DNA of 64,000 bases from Litoreibacter arenae DSM 19593 (GCF_000442275.2 NZ_KE557314.1:339084-403083); one strand, 5' to 3'. Numbered from the stretch's first letter, positions 16,647 to 25,627 are shown. The notes: generated by a model from the sequence alone, not told the origin. Made by a program: numbers and translations.

Positions 16647-18047
16647 ATGACCACCTATAACACAACCACCGACCCAATCTTGGAGAATAATATTCAAACT
16701 ATCTGTCGGAGCGTCGCACGCTGGTTCATTCGCAAAGACAATAAGTTCTATGATATCAACAGGCCGACTACGCCGCTCTCACGCCGCGACGTTGAGCAGA
16801 TGATGATTCTGCGAATTAGAAACCATCACCCTGAGATCGAACCACCAAATAACCTGATCAAAGGCGTCTTTCGTCGGGCCATTGATGACTTGAGCACCCG
16901 TGAGGACCAATCCATTGCTGTCTGGGCAGGGGAGGTCAACTGCATCCCCGGAAACGCTGATCGACTCGTCTTCGGCGATGGAGCTGTCACGATCAATAGC
17001 TGGCATCAGCCCGCGTATCGCTCGCTGCGGGTCAACGAGGCTGAGTATGGCATTGCCGATGAGTTCTTCGCCGCTATTTTCCCGCGAGCTGCCGAGCGCG
17101 AGATGTTCCTTAACTGGCTGGCGTGGTGCCTCCAGAACGAAAGCGATAAGCCGACTTGGGCCCCGCTGCTCTACTCTCGCAGCAAAGGAACCGGGAAGAG
17201 CACCCTCTGCCAGCTGCTGGCCTTGCTGTTCGGCGAGGATAACTCGGTCACTCAGAATAACGTCGATATGCTCACCAGCCGATTCAACATGACCGCGCTT
17301 CGAAGCAAGCTCGTGATCTCCGAGGAACTCCAGCTTCGTCCGGGGTCTAGGCAGGCCACCATGCTTAAGAGCTATCTGACCGAGACGACGACCCTATCGG
17401 AGATGAAGGGGCGAGAGGCCGAGCGCGTAAAGCAGAGCTGTTGCTTCATCTTCACCACCAATCACCTCCCCACATGGATCGAAGAGGGTGATCGGCGGTT
17501 CTATGTCATCGAGGTCGATCACGCCGGGCACGCCTCCGGTGAGAAGGCCTCTGAGTTCACGGCCCTGATCGCCGGCCTCTACGACTACATGGGCGACCCG
17601 GCGGACATCGCTAAGCTGCATGCTGCCCTGATGGCCCGCTCACTGCCCGACTCGTTCTCTGCCAAGTCACTGAACGTCTCGATCCAAGCCACACCAATCA
17701 TGCTCCGGATTAATGCGGCCTCGGAGCGGACAGTTCTCACCTTGCTCGAGGAGGAACTGAACCGCCATGGACTGAAGGCGATGCCGGAGAGCAATCTCGC
17801 GGCGTTCATCTCGCAGTCGTTGAAGAGTTCGATCGGCCAGACCCGCCACCTGATGGCGGAACTCGGATGGACGAAGTTCAAGGTGAAGTGGGGAGGAGCA
17901 ACCTTCTCCAAGGCACTCTGGGTTGCCCCTGAGTTCTCGGTCAATCAAGGATACCTGCAAGGGCCCGGCATGGAGCCCGTGAAGATCGACGACCACCTCA
18001 ATAAGGCCATGCCTGACGAGCTTAAGGGGATCGAATACATTGACTGA
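16647..18047 (+). CDS. SF3 (D5-like) primase-helicase of a phage or satellite
   Basis: This 466-residue protein has Walker A SKGTGKST (residues 179-186), Walker B KLVISEE (221-227), sensor FTTNHLP (269-275) and an arginine-finger region DRRFYV. These are the helicase signature of the D5/DUF5906 group that unwinds DNA at phage and plasmid origins. The N-terminal about 130 residues may be a degenerate primase or DNA-binding part. The C-terminal about 130 residues look winged-helix-like. It gives the element a replication function. It overlaps the downstream HNH gene by 8 bases. The frame is intact, unlike the two broken genes of the element. Confidence 0.85.
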   Translation: MTTYNTTTDPILENNIQTICRSVARWFIRKDNKFYDINRPTTPLSRRDVEQMMILRIRNHHPEIEPPNNLIKGVFRRAIDDLSTREDQSIAVWAGEVNCIPGNADRLVFGDGAVTINSWHQPAYRSLRVNEAEYGIADEFFAAIFPRAAEREMFLNWLAWCLQNESDKPTWAPLLYSRSKGTGKSTLCQLLALLFGEDNSVTQNNVDMLTSRFNMTALRSKLVISEELQLRPGSRQATMLKSYLTETTTLSEMKGREAERVKQSCCFIFTTNHLPTWIEEGDRRFYVIEVDHAGHASGEKASEFTALIAGLYDYMGDPADIAKLHAALMARSLPDSFSAKSLNVSIQATPIMLRINAASERTVLTLLEEELNRHGLKAMPESNLAAFISQSLKSSIGQTRHLMAELGWTKFKVKWGGATFSKALWVAPEFSVNQGYLQGPGMEPVKIDDHLNKAMPDELKGIEYID

Positions 18048-18408
18048 TTTTACCTATCAGGACGAAAGCCAGATATACCTCGAAAGAGTAATGGCAGAAC
18101 ACTATGAGGAGGCCCTTGCGAGGGCCGACTCTCTCATCAAGGACACGAGCGAGGACGAGAATGGCTGTCTGGTGACGGATACCACCTCGCCCCGCAAGAC
18201 CCGTTTCAGGGGTCATCAACTACCCGCATATCGCTTCGTTTATTGCGTCTTGATGAAGGCCGTTATCGGGTCGAGTGAGGTGGTCCGGCATCGGTGCCAT
18301 AACCGGCTCTGCGTGAACCCCGCGCACCTCGTGGTCGGGTCCAAGGCCGATAACAAGCGTGACGACTGGGACTACTGGGCGAATGGGGTGGACTACGATT
18401 ACCTCTAA
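18040..18408 (+). CDS. HNH endonuclease, copy A
   Basis: This 122-residue protein starts at TTG (18040), overlapping the helicase stop. The core HRCHNRLCVNPAHLVVGS plus a downstream Asn (KADNKRDDW) is the HNH_3-type nuclease motif typical of phage homing endonucleases. It is intact and probably co-translated with the helicase. Directly after its stop come about 38 bases of integrase sequence that run into a TGA, the same flank as in copy B. This shows that both copies derive from one HNH-integrase junction. It may act in self-mobilisation or in packaging-type cleavage; the choice is inference. Confidence 0.8.
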   Translation: MTDFTYQDESQIYLERVMAEHYEEALARADSLIKDTSEDENGCLVTDTTSPRKTRFRGHQLPAYRFVYCVLMKAVIGSSEVVRHRCHNRLCVNPAHLVVGSKADNKRDDWDYWANGVDYDYL

Positions 18409-18447
18409 CCCGTGGTCGAGGCCTTCTGGAGGCTCTCAGGGGCCTTC
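18190..18447 (+). repeat. Inverted copy A of a 258-bp HNH-containing repeat
   Basis: It matches the reverse complement of 16192-16449 over equal length, with scattered substitutions mostly in the first half. Confidence 0.8.
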
Positions 18448-18547
18448 TGAGGGCACCCTCGGCACCCCTTTCGATCTGGGGCATTCCTTGGGGCACTTTC
18501 AGCGCACCCGTGGCCCGCAGGCCTGTTGTTCTATCAAGAAGAGGAGA

Positions 18548-18567
18548 GTTGGCTGGGATGGTAGGAT
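18548..18567 (+). repeat. Right attachment repeat at intact tRNA-Gln
   Basis: It is identical to 13149-13168 and includes the 3' 18 bases of the tRNA gene, CCA included. It marks the right edge of the integrated element. Confidence 0.8.
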
Positions 18568-18624
18568 TCGAACCTACGATCTACTGTACCAAAAACAGTT
18601 GCCCTACCGCTAGGCCACATCCCA
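18550..18624 (-). tRNA. tRNA-Gln (anticodon UUG)
   Basis: The reverse complement folds as a 75-base cloverleaf. The acceptor stem is TGGGATG/CATCCCA, the D-arm contains GCCTAGCGGTAGGGC, and the anticodon stem is ACTGT/ACAGT with loop TTTTGGT, giving UUG. The T-arm is GTAGG-TTCGAAT-CCTAC, and CCA is encoded. It reads Gln codons CAA and, by wobble, CAG. It is the integration site of the adjacent element. Confidence 0.95.
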
Positions 18625-18715
18625 ATACCGTTCTGTGATTTAATATCCCTTTCTTGATGCTGCAACCCCAAAATCGCGACTTGTGGCAATGCGGGGCGCC
18701 CTTTAGGTCATCCGC

Positions 18716-19891
18716 ATGGAAGCAGAGGTCGTAATTATTGGTGCAGGCGCCGCGGGCATGATGTGCGCGATCGAGGCAGCGCGACGCGGGCGATCTGTTG
18801 TGGTATTGGACCATGCGAAGGCCCCCGGCGAAAAGATTCGCATTTCGGGGGGTGGGCGATGCAATTTCACCAATCTCGACATCCAGCCCGACCGCTTCCT
18901 TTCGCAGAACCCGCGCTTTGCCCTATCGGCCCTCAAACGGTTTACGCAGTGGGATTTCATCGCCATGATCGACGCGGCGGGCATCCCTTGGCACGAGAAA
19001 ACACTGGGCCAGTTGTTCTGCGACCGCTCTGCCAAGGACGTGATCGCGATGCTGCTGGGGCATATGCAAGACAGCGGCGCCCGATTGAAGCTGGACACCA
19101 CCGTCACCGCAATCACCCGCCAGAACGCGCGGTTCCGGCTGGAAAGCTCTGGCGGCGTAATTCATTGCGACAGTCTCGTGATCGCCAGCGGTGGCAAGTC
19201 GATCCCGAAGATGGGGGCGACGGGCTTTGGCTACCGGATCGCAGAGCAGTTCGACCTGCCCCTGATCGAGACCCGACCGGCCCTCGTGCCGCTGACCTTC
19301 GCAGAGCAGGATCTGGAGCAGACGCGACCGCTCTCCGGCACCTCGGTTCAGGCGAGTGTGGCCTGCAATGGTGCCCGCTTTGCGGAGGGGCTGCTGTTTA
19401 CCCATCGCGGCCTGTCCGGACCGTCCGTGTTGCAGATTTCGTCCTACTGGAAAGAGGGCGACTTGCTGGAAGTCGATCTGGCGGCAGGTGCCGACGTCTC
19501 GGCGGATCTGAAAGCGATGCGGGCAGAAGCCGGACGCATGTCCATCAAGAACGCGCTGGCGCGGATCGTACCCGAAAAACTGGCGGCAGTTGTTGTTGCG
19601 GAAACCGGCCTGACGGGAAACCTTGCCGACCAGAACAACGCCGCGCTGGAGCGTCTCGCCAGCCGGGTTCATGCTTGGCAAATCAAGCCGGTCGGCTCCG
19701 AAGGGTACCGCACCGCCGAAGTGACCCTAGGCGGGGTCGATACCGACGCTCTGGACGCGCGAACCATGGAGGCCAAAGACGTCCCCGGCCTCTACTTCAT
19801 CGGCGAGGTCGTCGACGTCACCGGCTGGCTGGGCGGCTACAATTTCCAGTGGGCCTGGTCGTCAGGCTGGGCCGCGGGACAGGTTGTCTAG
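18716..19891 (+). CDS. BaiN/HI0933-like FAD-dependent oxidoreductase
   Basis: This 391-residue flavoprotein has the N-terminal dinucleotide motif VIIGAGAAGMMCA, the family signature KIRISGGGRCNFTN, the mid-domain SGGKSIPKMGATGFGYRIA and the C-terminal GEVVDVTGWLGGYNFQWAW. These place it in the HI0933/BaiN (aminoacetone oxidase-like) family of cytoplasmic FAD enzymes. Their reaction is poorly defined in most bacteria. It is the first core gene right of the tRNA-Gln element and is convergent with kdsA, with a 4-base overlap of the two 3' ends. Confidence 0.9.
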   Translation: MEAEVVIIGAGAAGMMCAIEAARRGRSVVVLDHAKAPGEKIRISGGGRCNFTNLDIQPDRFLSQNPRFALSALKRFTQWDFIAMIDAAGIPWHEKTLGQLFCDRSAKDVIAMLLGHMQDSGARLKLDTTVTAITRQNARFRLESSGGVIHCDSLVIASGGKSIPKMGATGFGYRIAEQFDLPLIETRPALVPLTFAEQDLEQTRPLSGTSVQASVACNGARFAEGLLFTHRGLSGPSVLQISSYWKEGDLLEVDLAAGADVSADLKAMRAEAGRMSIKNALARIVPEKLAAVVVAETGLTGNLADQNNAALERLASRVHAWQIKPVGSEGYRTAEVTLGGVDTDALDARTMEAKDVPGLYFIGEVVDVTGWLGGYNFQWAWSSGWAAGQVV

Positions 19892-20721
19892 ACCCGGCAA
19901 GGGTCGGCTTTTGCCAAGGCGTCGAACTGCATCAGGCTTTTTACCAACGCCGGCATCTGATCCAGCGGGATCATATTCGGCCCGTCGGAGGGCGCGTTGT
20001 CGGGGTCTTCGTGGGTTTCGATAAACACACCCGCGATCCCAAGCGACACTGCCGCGCGGGCCATCACCGGTGCGAACTCCCGCTGCCCGCCGCTTGAGCC
20101 GCCCTGCCCGCCAGGTTGCTGCACCGAATGGGTGGCGTCCATGATGACGGGGTAGCCGGTCTTGGCCATCGTGGGCAGCGACCGCATGTCTGCGACCAGT
20201 GTGTTGTATCCGAAGGACGCGCCGCGTTCGGTCAGCAGGATATTGGTGTTGCCGGTGCTTTCGACCTTGGAGACGACATTGGGCATGTCCCAAGGGGCCA
20301 GAAACTGGCCCTTCTTGATGTTGACGACCGCGCCTGTTTCCCCGGCCGCAATCAGCAGGTCGGTCTGGCGGCTCAGGAAGGCGGGAATTTGCATCACGTC
20401 AACGGCCTGCGCAACCGCCACGCATTGCTCCGGCGCGTGAACGTCTGTCAGCGTCGCGCAGCCGATCTGGGCGCGCACCTCGTCCATGACCCACAGACCC
20501 TTGTCGATGCCAAGCCCGCGCTTGCCCGACAGCGATGTCCGGTTGGCCTTGTCGTAGCTGGCTTTGAACACATAGCCCGCCCCTGCATCGGCACAGGCCT
20601 TCGCCATGGCCTCGGCGATCATCAGGGCGTGGTCGAGCCCCTCTAGCTGGCACGGGCCGGCGATCACGGTGAGTGGCAGATCATTGCTGCACTCAAGCGC
20701 GCCAATACGGATTGTCTTCAT
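19888..20721 (-). CDS. kdsA: 3-deoxy-8-phosphooctulonate (Kdo-8-P) synthase
   Basis: This 277-residue protein shows the KdsA motifs IAGPCQLE, FKASYDKANRTS and MDATHSVQQPGG. It condenses phosphoenolpyruvate with arabinose-5-phosphate to give Kdo-8-phosphate, the precursor of Kdo for lipid A core and Kdo-linked capsules. It lies 4 bases downstream of kpsE, the capsule export gene, in one operon with kpsT. This suggests that the Kdo made here feeds capsule linkage as well as lipopolysaccharide. A chromosomal kdsA elsewhere is possible but not visible. Confidence 0.93.
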   Translation of the reverse strand: MKTIRIGALECSNDLPLTVIAGPCQLEGLDHALMIAEAMAKACADAGAGYVFKASYDKANRTSLSGKRGLGIDKGLWVMDEVRAQIGCATLTDVHAPEQCVAVAQAVDVMQIPAFLSRQTDLLIAAGETGAVVNIKKGQFLAPWDMPNVVSKVESTGNTNILLTERGASFGYNTLVADMRSLPTMAKTGYPVIMDATHSVQQPGGQGGSSGGQREFAPVMARAAVSLGIAGVFIETHEDPDNAPSDGPNMIPLDQMPALVKSLMQFDALAKADPCRV

Positions 20722-20725
20722 GGGG

Positions 20726-22396
20726 TTACACCTGTTCGCGGAGGATGGAAGCAGTCAGCGAGACCATCAGGTATATGCCAGAGAAGATCAAGAACGCCAG
20801 AAGAGTGTTCTCAAAGGCGCGGGGGTAAGTCGGCTCGTCCGGTGCAACGGGGGTAACACCCACGGAGAGGTAGCGAACCTGCCGGTTCGCCTCCAACCGC
20901 GCCGCCTCGAACTGGCCCTCGGCCGCAGCCAGGAATTCCTGCCGCATCGCCAGATCACCTTGCGCCACCATCAATTCGCCCGAGATACGGGCAAGCGAGC
21001 CGGTGTTTGCGTTGCTCTCCGTCAGCTGTGCGCGGTATTCGTCAATCAGCTTTTGAAGCTCTGAAATCTTGTTCTCGGATGCGCTGACCTTCGCCTCGTT
21101 GGGGCGGGGGTTTGCCAGAAACTGTTGTAGCGAAATCCGCTCGGTCAGCAGTTCGCTTTCCAACTGCGTGATCTGGCCAAAGATGGCCTGCACTTCGCTT
21201 TCGGGGCTGAGAACCCCCAGTTTTTCCTGAAGCTCCACGATGCGGTCCTGCGCCTCGCGCATTTTCACCTCGGCCTCGGCACGGCTTTCAAGGGCACCCT
21301 GCATCTGGTCGCCGCGCAGGCGGGAGGTCAGCTGGTCCACGCGCTCTTCTGCGTAGCTGATGAGCTTTTTGGAGAAGGCAGCGGATGTCTCGGGGTCAGC
21401 GGCGCTGACCTCCATCTTGATGACGCCTTCGGCAGGGTCATACCCGATCCGCACATGCTTTTTGTAAAGCGAATAGGCTGCCTCGTTGGTGCTGTCCTGC
21501 TCGATGCGCTGAAGCGCGTCTATGCTGGGCTGGGAGAAATGGGTCTTGAATCCCTCGTCCTCGTTCAACCGCACCATGGCGTCGCGCGATTGCAGATAGC
21601 CCTGCACGGTGATGCTGTCTTGAGACGTCGCCAGCCCCGTGCCCGAAAACAACCCCCCCAGCTGGCCTGCGGACGATGGCTCGGCGGTCTGGATGATGAA
21701 CTCCGACTTCGTCGCATACATCGGTGTGGCGACTACGTAGTAATAGTAGCCGGCCACGAATGTGGGCAGCAGCACAAACACCATCATGCGGATCGCCAGA
21801 AGCGTGGCACGGCGACGGCGGCGCTTTGCGATGTCGCGCTGGATCGCCATGATCTCCGTCGCGCGGCGATCCTCGGTAATCACCTCGGTCGATGGCAGGG
21901 ACGGCTTTGCCGTCACGGTGGACGGCAGTTGCGGCTTGGCCTCTGCATCGTCTTCCGGCTTGTTCTTGTCGGGAACCACCAGTTCCAGCATGTTGGAGCG
22001 CTTGAACGGGTCGATGCCCTTTTCCCGCAAGAGTCGCACCGCGTCATAGTCGGATACCGGCGCGAGCCCCTGCTTCTGCGCCACACGCCGCGCCATGCGC
22101 AATTGACGACCCGTCAGCCCTTCACGCCGGATCGCGTCGATGGCTTCCGCCGGGCTTTGCGGCTTCGCTGCGCCCTCTTTCGCCTTATCTTGCGGGCGAA
22201 AATCCTGAGTGCCGAAACCGTCATCGGTGCCGGTGGCGAACATCATCTGTTTTTTCTGCAAAACATCAGACACCGCCGCCTTCGTGGCATCGACCTTTTG
22301 CGTCGACGAAGCTTTTGCATCACCGGAACTGACCGGAGAAGCAATGCTGTCGGTGCGCCGGATGCGGTACTTTTTAGCTTTGGGTTTCGTAGTCAT
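20726..22396 (-). CDS. kpsE: Capsule polysaccharide export inner-membrane protein, KpsE-like, with long N-terminal extension
   Basis: This 556-residue protein has two membrane helices (about residues 199-222 and 530-550) flanking a periplasmic coiled-coil domain. This is the PCP-3/KpsE/CtrB/BexC layout that couples ABC export to the outer-membrane channel. The first about 195 residues are cytoplasmic, charged and partly low-complexity, with a cluster KRRRRRATLL just before helix 1. E. coli KpsE is about 380 residues, so this extension is unusual in size. It overlaps kpsT by 23 bases. Confidence 0.85.
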   Translation of the reverse strand: MTTKPKAKKYRIRRTDSIASPVSSGDAKASSTQKVDATKAAVSDVLQKKQMMFATGTDDGFGTQDFRPQDKAKEGAAKPQSPAEAIDAIRREGLTGRQLRMARRVAQKQGLAPVSDYDAVRLLREKGIDPFKRSNMLELVVPDKNKPEDDAEAKPQLPSTVTAKPSLPSTEVITEDRRATEIMAIQRDIAKRRRRRATLLAIRMMVFVLLPTFVAGYYYYVVATPMYATKSEFIIQTAEPSSAGQLGGLFSGTGLATSQDSITVQGYLQSRDAMVRLNEDEGFKTHFSQPSIDALQRIEQDSTNEAAYSLYKKHVRIGYDPAEGVIKMEVSAADPETSAAFSKKLISYAEERVDQLTSRLRGDQMQGALESRAEAEVKMREAQDRIVELQEKLGVLSPESEVQAIFGQITQLESELLTERISLQQFLANPRPNEAKVSASENKISELQKLIDEYRAQLTESNANTGSLARISGELMVAQGDLAMRQEFLAAAEGQFEAARLEANRQVRYLSVGVTPVAPDEPTYPRAFENTLLAFLIFSGIYLMVSLTASILREQV

Positions 22397-23033
22397 ACAT
22401 TCGTTTCGCTTCTTCCAGTGTGTCGAACATGACCAGCTTGCCCTTGCTCAGGACCGCCGCAGAGCGACAAAATTTCTCCAGCGTTTCCGCTTGGTGCGAT
22501 ACCACGATGACCGTGGCCTGTTTCAATCGGTCTCTCAGGATGGAGCCCGCCTTGCGGTTGAACTCTACATCCGTTGTCGCAGGCATCCCCTCGTCGATAA
22601 GGTAGATGTCGAATTCCAACGCCAGCATAAGCGCGAAGGTGAACCGCGCCTTCATGCCCTGCGAATAGGTGCCCACCGGCATGTCAAAGTATTCTTCCAG
22701 CCCGCACAGGTAGCGGCAGAAGGCCTCGATATAGTCCGGGTCCAGCGAATACAGCTTGGCGATGTAGCGCGCATTTTCGCGGGCCGTGTGCTTTGGCACC
22801 ACCCCGCCCATGAAGCCCAAGGGGAAAGAGATGCGGGACGTGCGGATGATCTCGCCCTCGTCGGGCTTCTCCAGCCCTGCCATCATGTTGATGATCGTGG
22901 TCTTCCCAGTGCCGTTGGGGGCCAGAATGCCGATGGAGTGGCCCAATTCCACGCGAAAAGAGGCGCGATCAAGGATCACCTTGCGCTGCGTGCCGGTCCA
23001 GAAGGACTTGCTGACCTCTTGAAACTCTATCAT
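22374..23033 (-). CDS. kpsT: Capsule export ABC transporter ATP-binding protein
   Basis: This 219-residue ATPase has Walker A APNGTGKTT, signature YSQGMKAR, Walker B FDIYLIDEG and the switch histidine segment VVSHQAE. The YSQGM signature and short length fit KpsT, the ATPase of Kdo-linked capsule exporters. It is the first gene of the kpsT-kpsE-kdsA operon. The partner permease KpsM is not adjacent and not in the window, so it must lie elsewhere if the exporter is complete. About 200 bases upstream without a gene hold the likely promoter. Confidence 0.9.
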   Translation of the reverse strand: MIEFQEVSKSFWTGTQRKVILDRASFRVELGHSIGILAPNGTGKTTIINMMAGLEKPDEGEIIRTSRISFPLGFMGGVVPKHTARENARYIAKLYSLDPDYIEAFCRYLCGLEEYFDMPVGTYSQGMKARFTFALMLALEFDIYLIDEGMPATTDVEFNRKAGSILRDRLKQATVIVVSHQAETLEKFCRSAAVLSKGKLVMFDTLEEAKRMYDYETQS

Positions 23034-23233
23034 CTCCGGGGAAACCCCAAACCTTTACTCGTCCGCATGCCCGTTGCAGATCAATGGGTGCATTCACGGC
23101 ACCCGTTAAGACGCCATTATGTGGGAACAGGGCAACCCAATTCAACGTTATAACCGTGAAGATGGCATGAATCGGCTCATAGCGCACGATTTGTCGCGCA
23201 ATCGGGCAAGGCGAACTCGCGTTTTCAACGCAC

Positions 23234-24532
23234 CTAACTGTGCTGCTTCTGAACGCGGCAGAGCTTGGCGACCGTAACCGAGACTACCAGAGCGACAAAG
23301 GAGAACAACGCGCCCATCTTCGCGGCATCCTGCACGGGGCCAGGATCAAACGCAACCGACGCCACGAACAAAGACACCGTGAAGCCAATTGAGGCGACGC
23401 AGCCGATCACCACCAGATCGACGATCCGCATGCCCTTCGGAATGCCGAACCCCAACGGCCTGGCGGCGATCCAGCCGAACAGGAAAATGCCGACCGGCTT
23501 GCCGATCAGCAACGCAGCAAGCACAAGCCATGTCGCGGCACCAATGGAGCTGAATTCCATCCCCGCATTCAGCAGCCCGAACAGGAACAGGATAATCTCG
23601 ACCGGATGCTTCAACGCATTTTGCATCTGGTTAAGAAGGTCGGTCAGATACTGCTCCGCTTCGGAGAAGATGCCGAACGCCCGGTCGGCATGGGGGATGG
23701 TCGGCACGATCGGCAGCAGGCCAAGGGCGGGGTTCAGGCCGCTCTCCGCGAAGCCATACCAGCTGATACAGCCCGCGATCAGGTAGGGAAAGAAGTGCAA
23801 CTTGGTGCGCATAAAGGTAGATGCGGGGCGCATCTGATTGCCCCGATCCAGCTTGCGGGGCAGCCAGTTGGCCAGCACGAAGACCGCGACAGCGGCCGCG
23901 ACCGACAGCAGCAGCCATTCCGGCTCGACCGCGCCCGACGGGTAGAATATCGCAACGATGACCAAGGCCGCCGCATCGTCTGCAATCGCCAGAAGCAGCA
24001 GGAACCGCACTGCAGGATGGCCCGCACCGAAGATCACCCGGCCCACCAGATAGCTGAACGCAATATCCGTCGCAGTCGGAATGGCCCAGCCATTGGCCAG
24101 AGCGCTGTAGGTGTCCGATCCCATGACAGAGGCCAGCCCAAGATAAACCACGATCGGCCCCAAGATGCCGCCTGCCGTCGCGAAAAGTGGCGTCGCCGCC
24201 TTTTTGCCGCGCAACGCACCGTTCTTGAGGATCACGGCCTCCCAGACCTCCTTCGCAGCCACCGCGAAGAACAGCGCCATGAGAACGCCATTTACAAGGT
24301 AGTGCGGGCTGAGAACCTTGGTGATGTCACCGACCTCGTACCTCTCGAAGCCCTCGCCGTAGGACTGGGTCCAGTAGGAATAATCCAGACCGATCAGGTC
24401 ATTGAACCACAGGGGATGCTGGACGAAATGATGGTAGCCGATGGGGTCGGTATTCGCCCAGAACATCGCGGTCACAGCGCCGACGATCAGCAGCAGCGAG
24501 TAATTGGTGACGAAATCCCAGACGCGATACAT
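23234..24532 (-). CDS. nhaA: Na+/H+ antiporter
   Basis: This 432-residue polytopic membrane protein has the NhaA hallmarks WAIPTATDIAFS (first unwound helix with Thr-Asp) and AIADDAAALVIVAIFY (adjacent Asp pair for Na+/H+ exchange). The segment CVASIGFTVSLFVASVAF lies near the C-terminus. It exchanges cytoplasmic Na+ for external protons and supports pH and salt homeostasis, fitting a marine host. It stands alone between the capsule operon and the permease gene. Confidence 0.93.
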   Translation of the reverse strand: MYRVWDFVTNYSLLLIVGAVTAMFWANTDPIGYHHFVQHPLWFNDLIGLDYSYWTQSYGEGFERYEVGDITKVLSPHYLVNGVLMALFFAVAAKEVWEAVILKNGALRGKKAATPLFATAGGILGPIVVYLGLASVMGSDTYSALANGWAIPTATDIAFSYLVGRVIFGAGHPAVRFLLLLAIADDAAALVIVAIFYPSGAVEPEWLLLSVAAAVAVFVLANWLPRKLDRGNQMRPASTFMRTKLHFFPYLIAGCISWYGFAESGLNPALGLLPIVPTIPHADRAFGIFSEAEQYLTDLLNQMQNALKHPVEIILFLFGLLNAGMEFSSIGAATWLVLAALLIGKPVGIFLFGWIAARPLGFGIPKGMRIVDLVVIGCVASIGFTVSLFVASVAFDPGPVQDAAKMGALFSFVALVVSVTVAKLCRVQKQHS

Positions 24533-24598
24533 GCCGCCCCCTTGCTCTTGGCCTCTTTCACGCGGGGTTAAAGCAATCAGGGCGGCGGAGCAATCGCG

Positions 24599-25627
24599 TC
24601 AGGCGATGAGGTTCCAGATCGTCCCCGCAATGACACTGCCGACGAAGGCGAAGGCGAGATAGGCGAAGAACACCCTCGGTTTGACCAGCGCCCAAACGGC
24701 GACGGCCGCAGGAATGCAGCTGACCCCCCCTGCCAGCATGAACGACATGGCCGCACCGTTGCTCATACCCTGAGCCAAAAGCGCGTCCACCAGCGGAACC
24801 GCTGCGTAGCCGTTCAGGTAGGCAGGTGCCCCCACCAAGGCACCAAGGATGATCGGGCCTATCCCCGCCCCGCCCAGCACCGAGGACACCAGATCCGCTG
24901 GCACGTAGCGCAGCATGATATGTTCCAGCAGGTAGGCGAGGAACAGCCACTTGGCGAGGAAGGCCAGATTGTCGAAGGCGGCCGTCTTGAACACGGCGAC
25001 GCGCTTGGGCTCCTGCCAGAAGCGCCAGTTTGGCGTTCCCTTGAACGGTGAGCCGCACCCGCAGCCCCCTTGCGTCACTCCGCGCAACGGATCGGCAAAC
25101 AGCGCGCTTCTGGCCAGCATCATGGTTGCGAACCCGCCGAAGAGGCCCAGACCGATGGCCGACAGGGTTTTCGCCAGCGCGAAATCAAAACCCAACGTTC
25201 CGGAGGTAATCAGAAACATCGCCGGGTCCATCAGCGGCGACGCCAGCCAGAAGGCCATGACCGCTGAAAGCGGCACGCCCGCCACCAGCAGCGCCGCGAT
25301 AAAGGGGATCACCTCGCAGGAGCAGAACGGCGCAAGCCCGCCCAGTGCGGCGGCAAGAAAGATCATGCGGGTTTCGCGCCCCTTGAAGGCCTCGGCCACC
25401 ACCGCCTCCGCGCCCGTGGCTTTCAGGTAGCCAATGGCCAGCACGGCGAAGATGATGAAGATTGCGGTGTGCCCCAGCGATTGCAGCGTGCCGATCAGGA
25501 TCGGTAGCGCCTCCGTCCGGTCGAACAACAGAACCAGCGCCAGTATCACCGCGCTGGCGAGCCAGACCTTGGGCAGCTTGCTCCACGGGGCGGGTGTCGA
25601 GGTCTGGGTCAGGTCAGCCATGCTCAT
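24599..25627 (-). CDS. Permease of the ArsP/SO_0444 (DUF318) family
   Basis: This membrane protein of about 342 residues has eight or more helices and the family motif LAPFCSCEVIPFIAALL. A cytoplasmic GGCGCGSPF cluster and a second half-repeat motif FMLAGGVSCIPAAVAV are also present. Family members export trivalent organoarsenicals or metals such as Cu/Zn. The ATG at 25627 is preferred over the TTG at 25636; 25621 is also possible. It overlaps the ArsR-type gene just upstream, so its expression is probably metal- or metalloid-controlled. The substrate is not decided by sequence. Confidence 0.83.
   Translation of the reverse strand: MSMADLTQTSTPAPWSKLPKVWLASAVILALVLLFDRTEALPILIGTLQSLGHTAIFIIFAVLAIGYLKATGAEAVVAEAFKGRETRMIFLAAALGGLAPFCSCEVIPFIAALLVAGVPLSAVMAFWLASPLMDPAMFLITSGTLGFDFALAKTLSAIGLGLFGGFATMMLARSALFADPLRGVTQGGCGCGSPFKGTPNWRFWQEPKRVAVFKTAAFDNLAFLAKWLFLAYLLEHIMLRYVPADLVSSVLGGAGIGPIILGALVGAPAYLNGYAAVPLVDALLAQGMSNGAAMSFMLAGGVSCIPAAVAVWALVKPRVFFAYLAFAFVGSVIAGTIWNLIA

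Larger units (their letters stand above)
13149..18567. mobile_element. Decayed integrative element in tRNA-Gln
   Basis: A 20-bp direct repeat (13149-13168 and 18548-18567) includes the last 18 bases of the tRNA-Gln gene. The intact tRNA is at the right end, which is the standard outcome of tyrosine-integrase insertion into a tRNA 3' end. Inside are a VPLPA-CTERM gene with an amber stop, an integrase remnant, an SF3 primase-helicase and two HNH endonuclease copies. No capsid, tail or conjugation genes are present. It resembles a phage satellite or cryptic integrative element rather than a full prophage. The integrase is broken, so self-mobility is unlikely. Confidence 0.78.

Noticed and set aside
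18550..18624. tRNA-Gln as an amber suppressor
   Set aside because: The anticodon is UUG, a normal glutamine anticodon; it would not be expected to read UAG efficiently.
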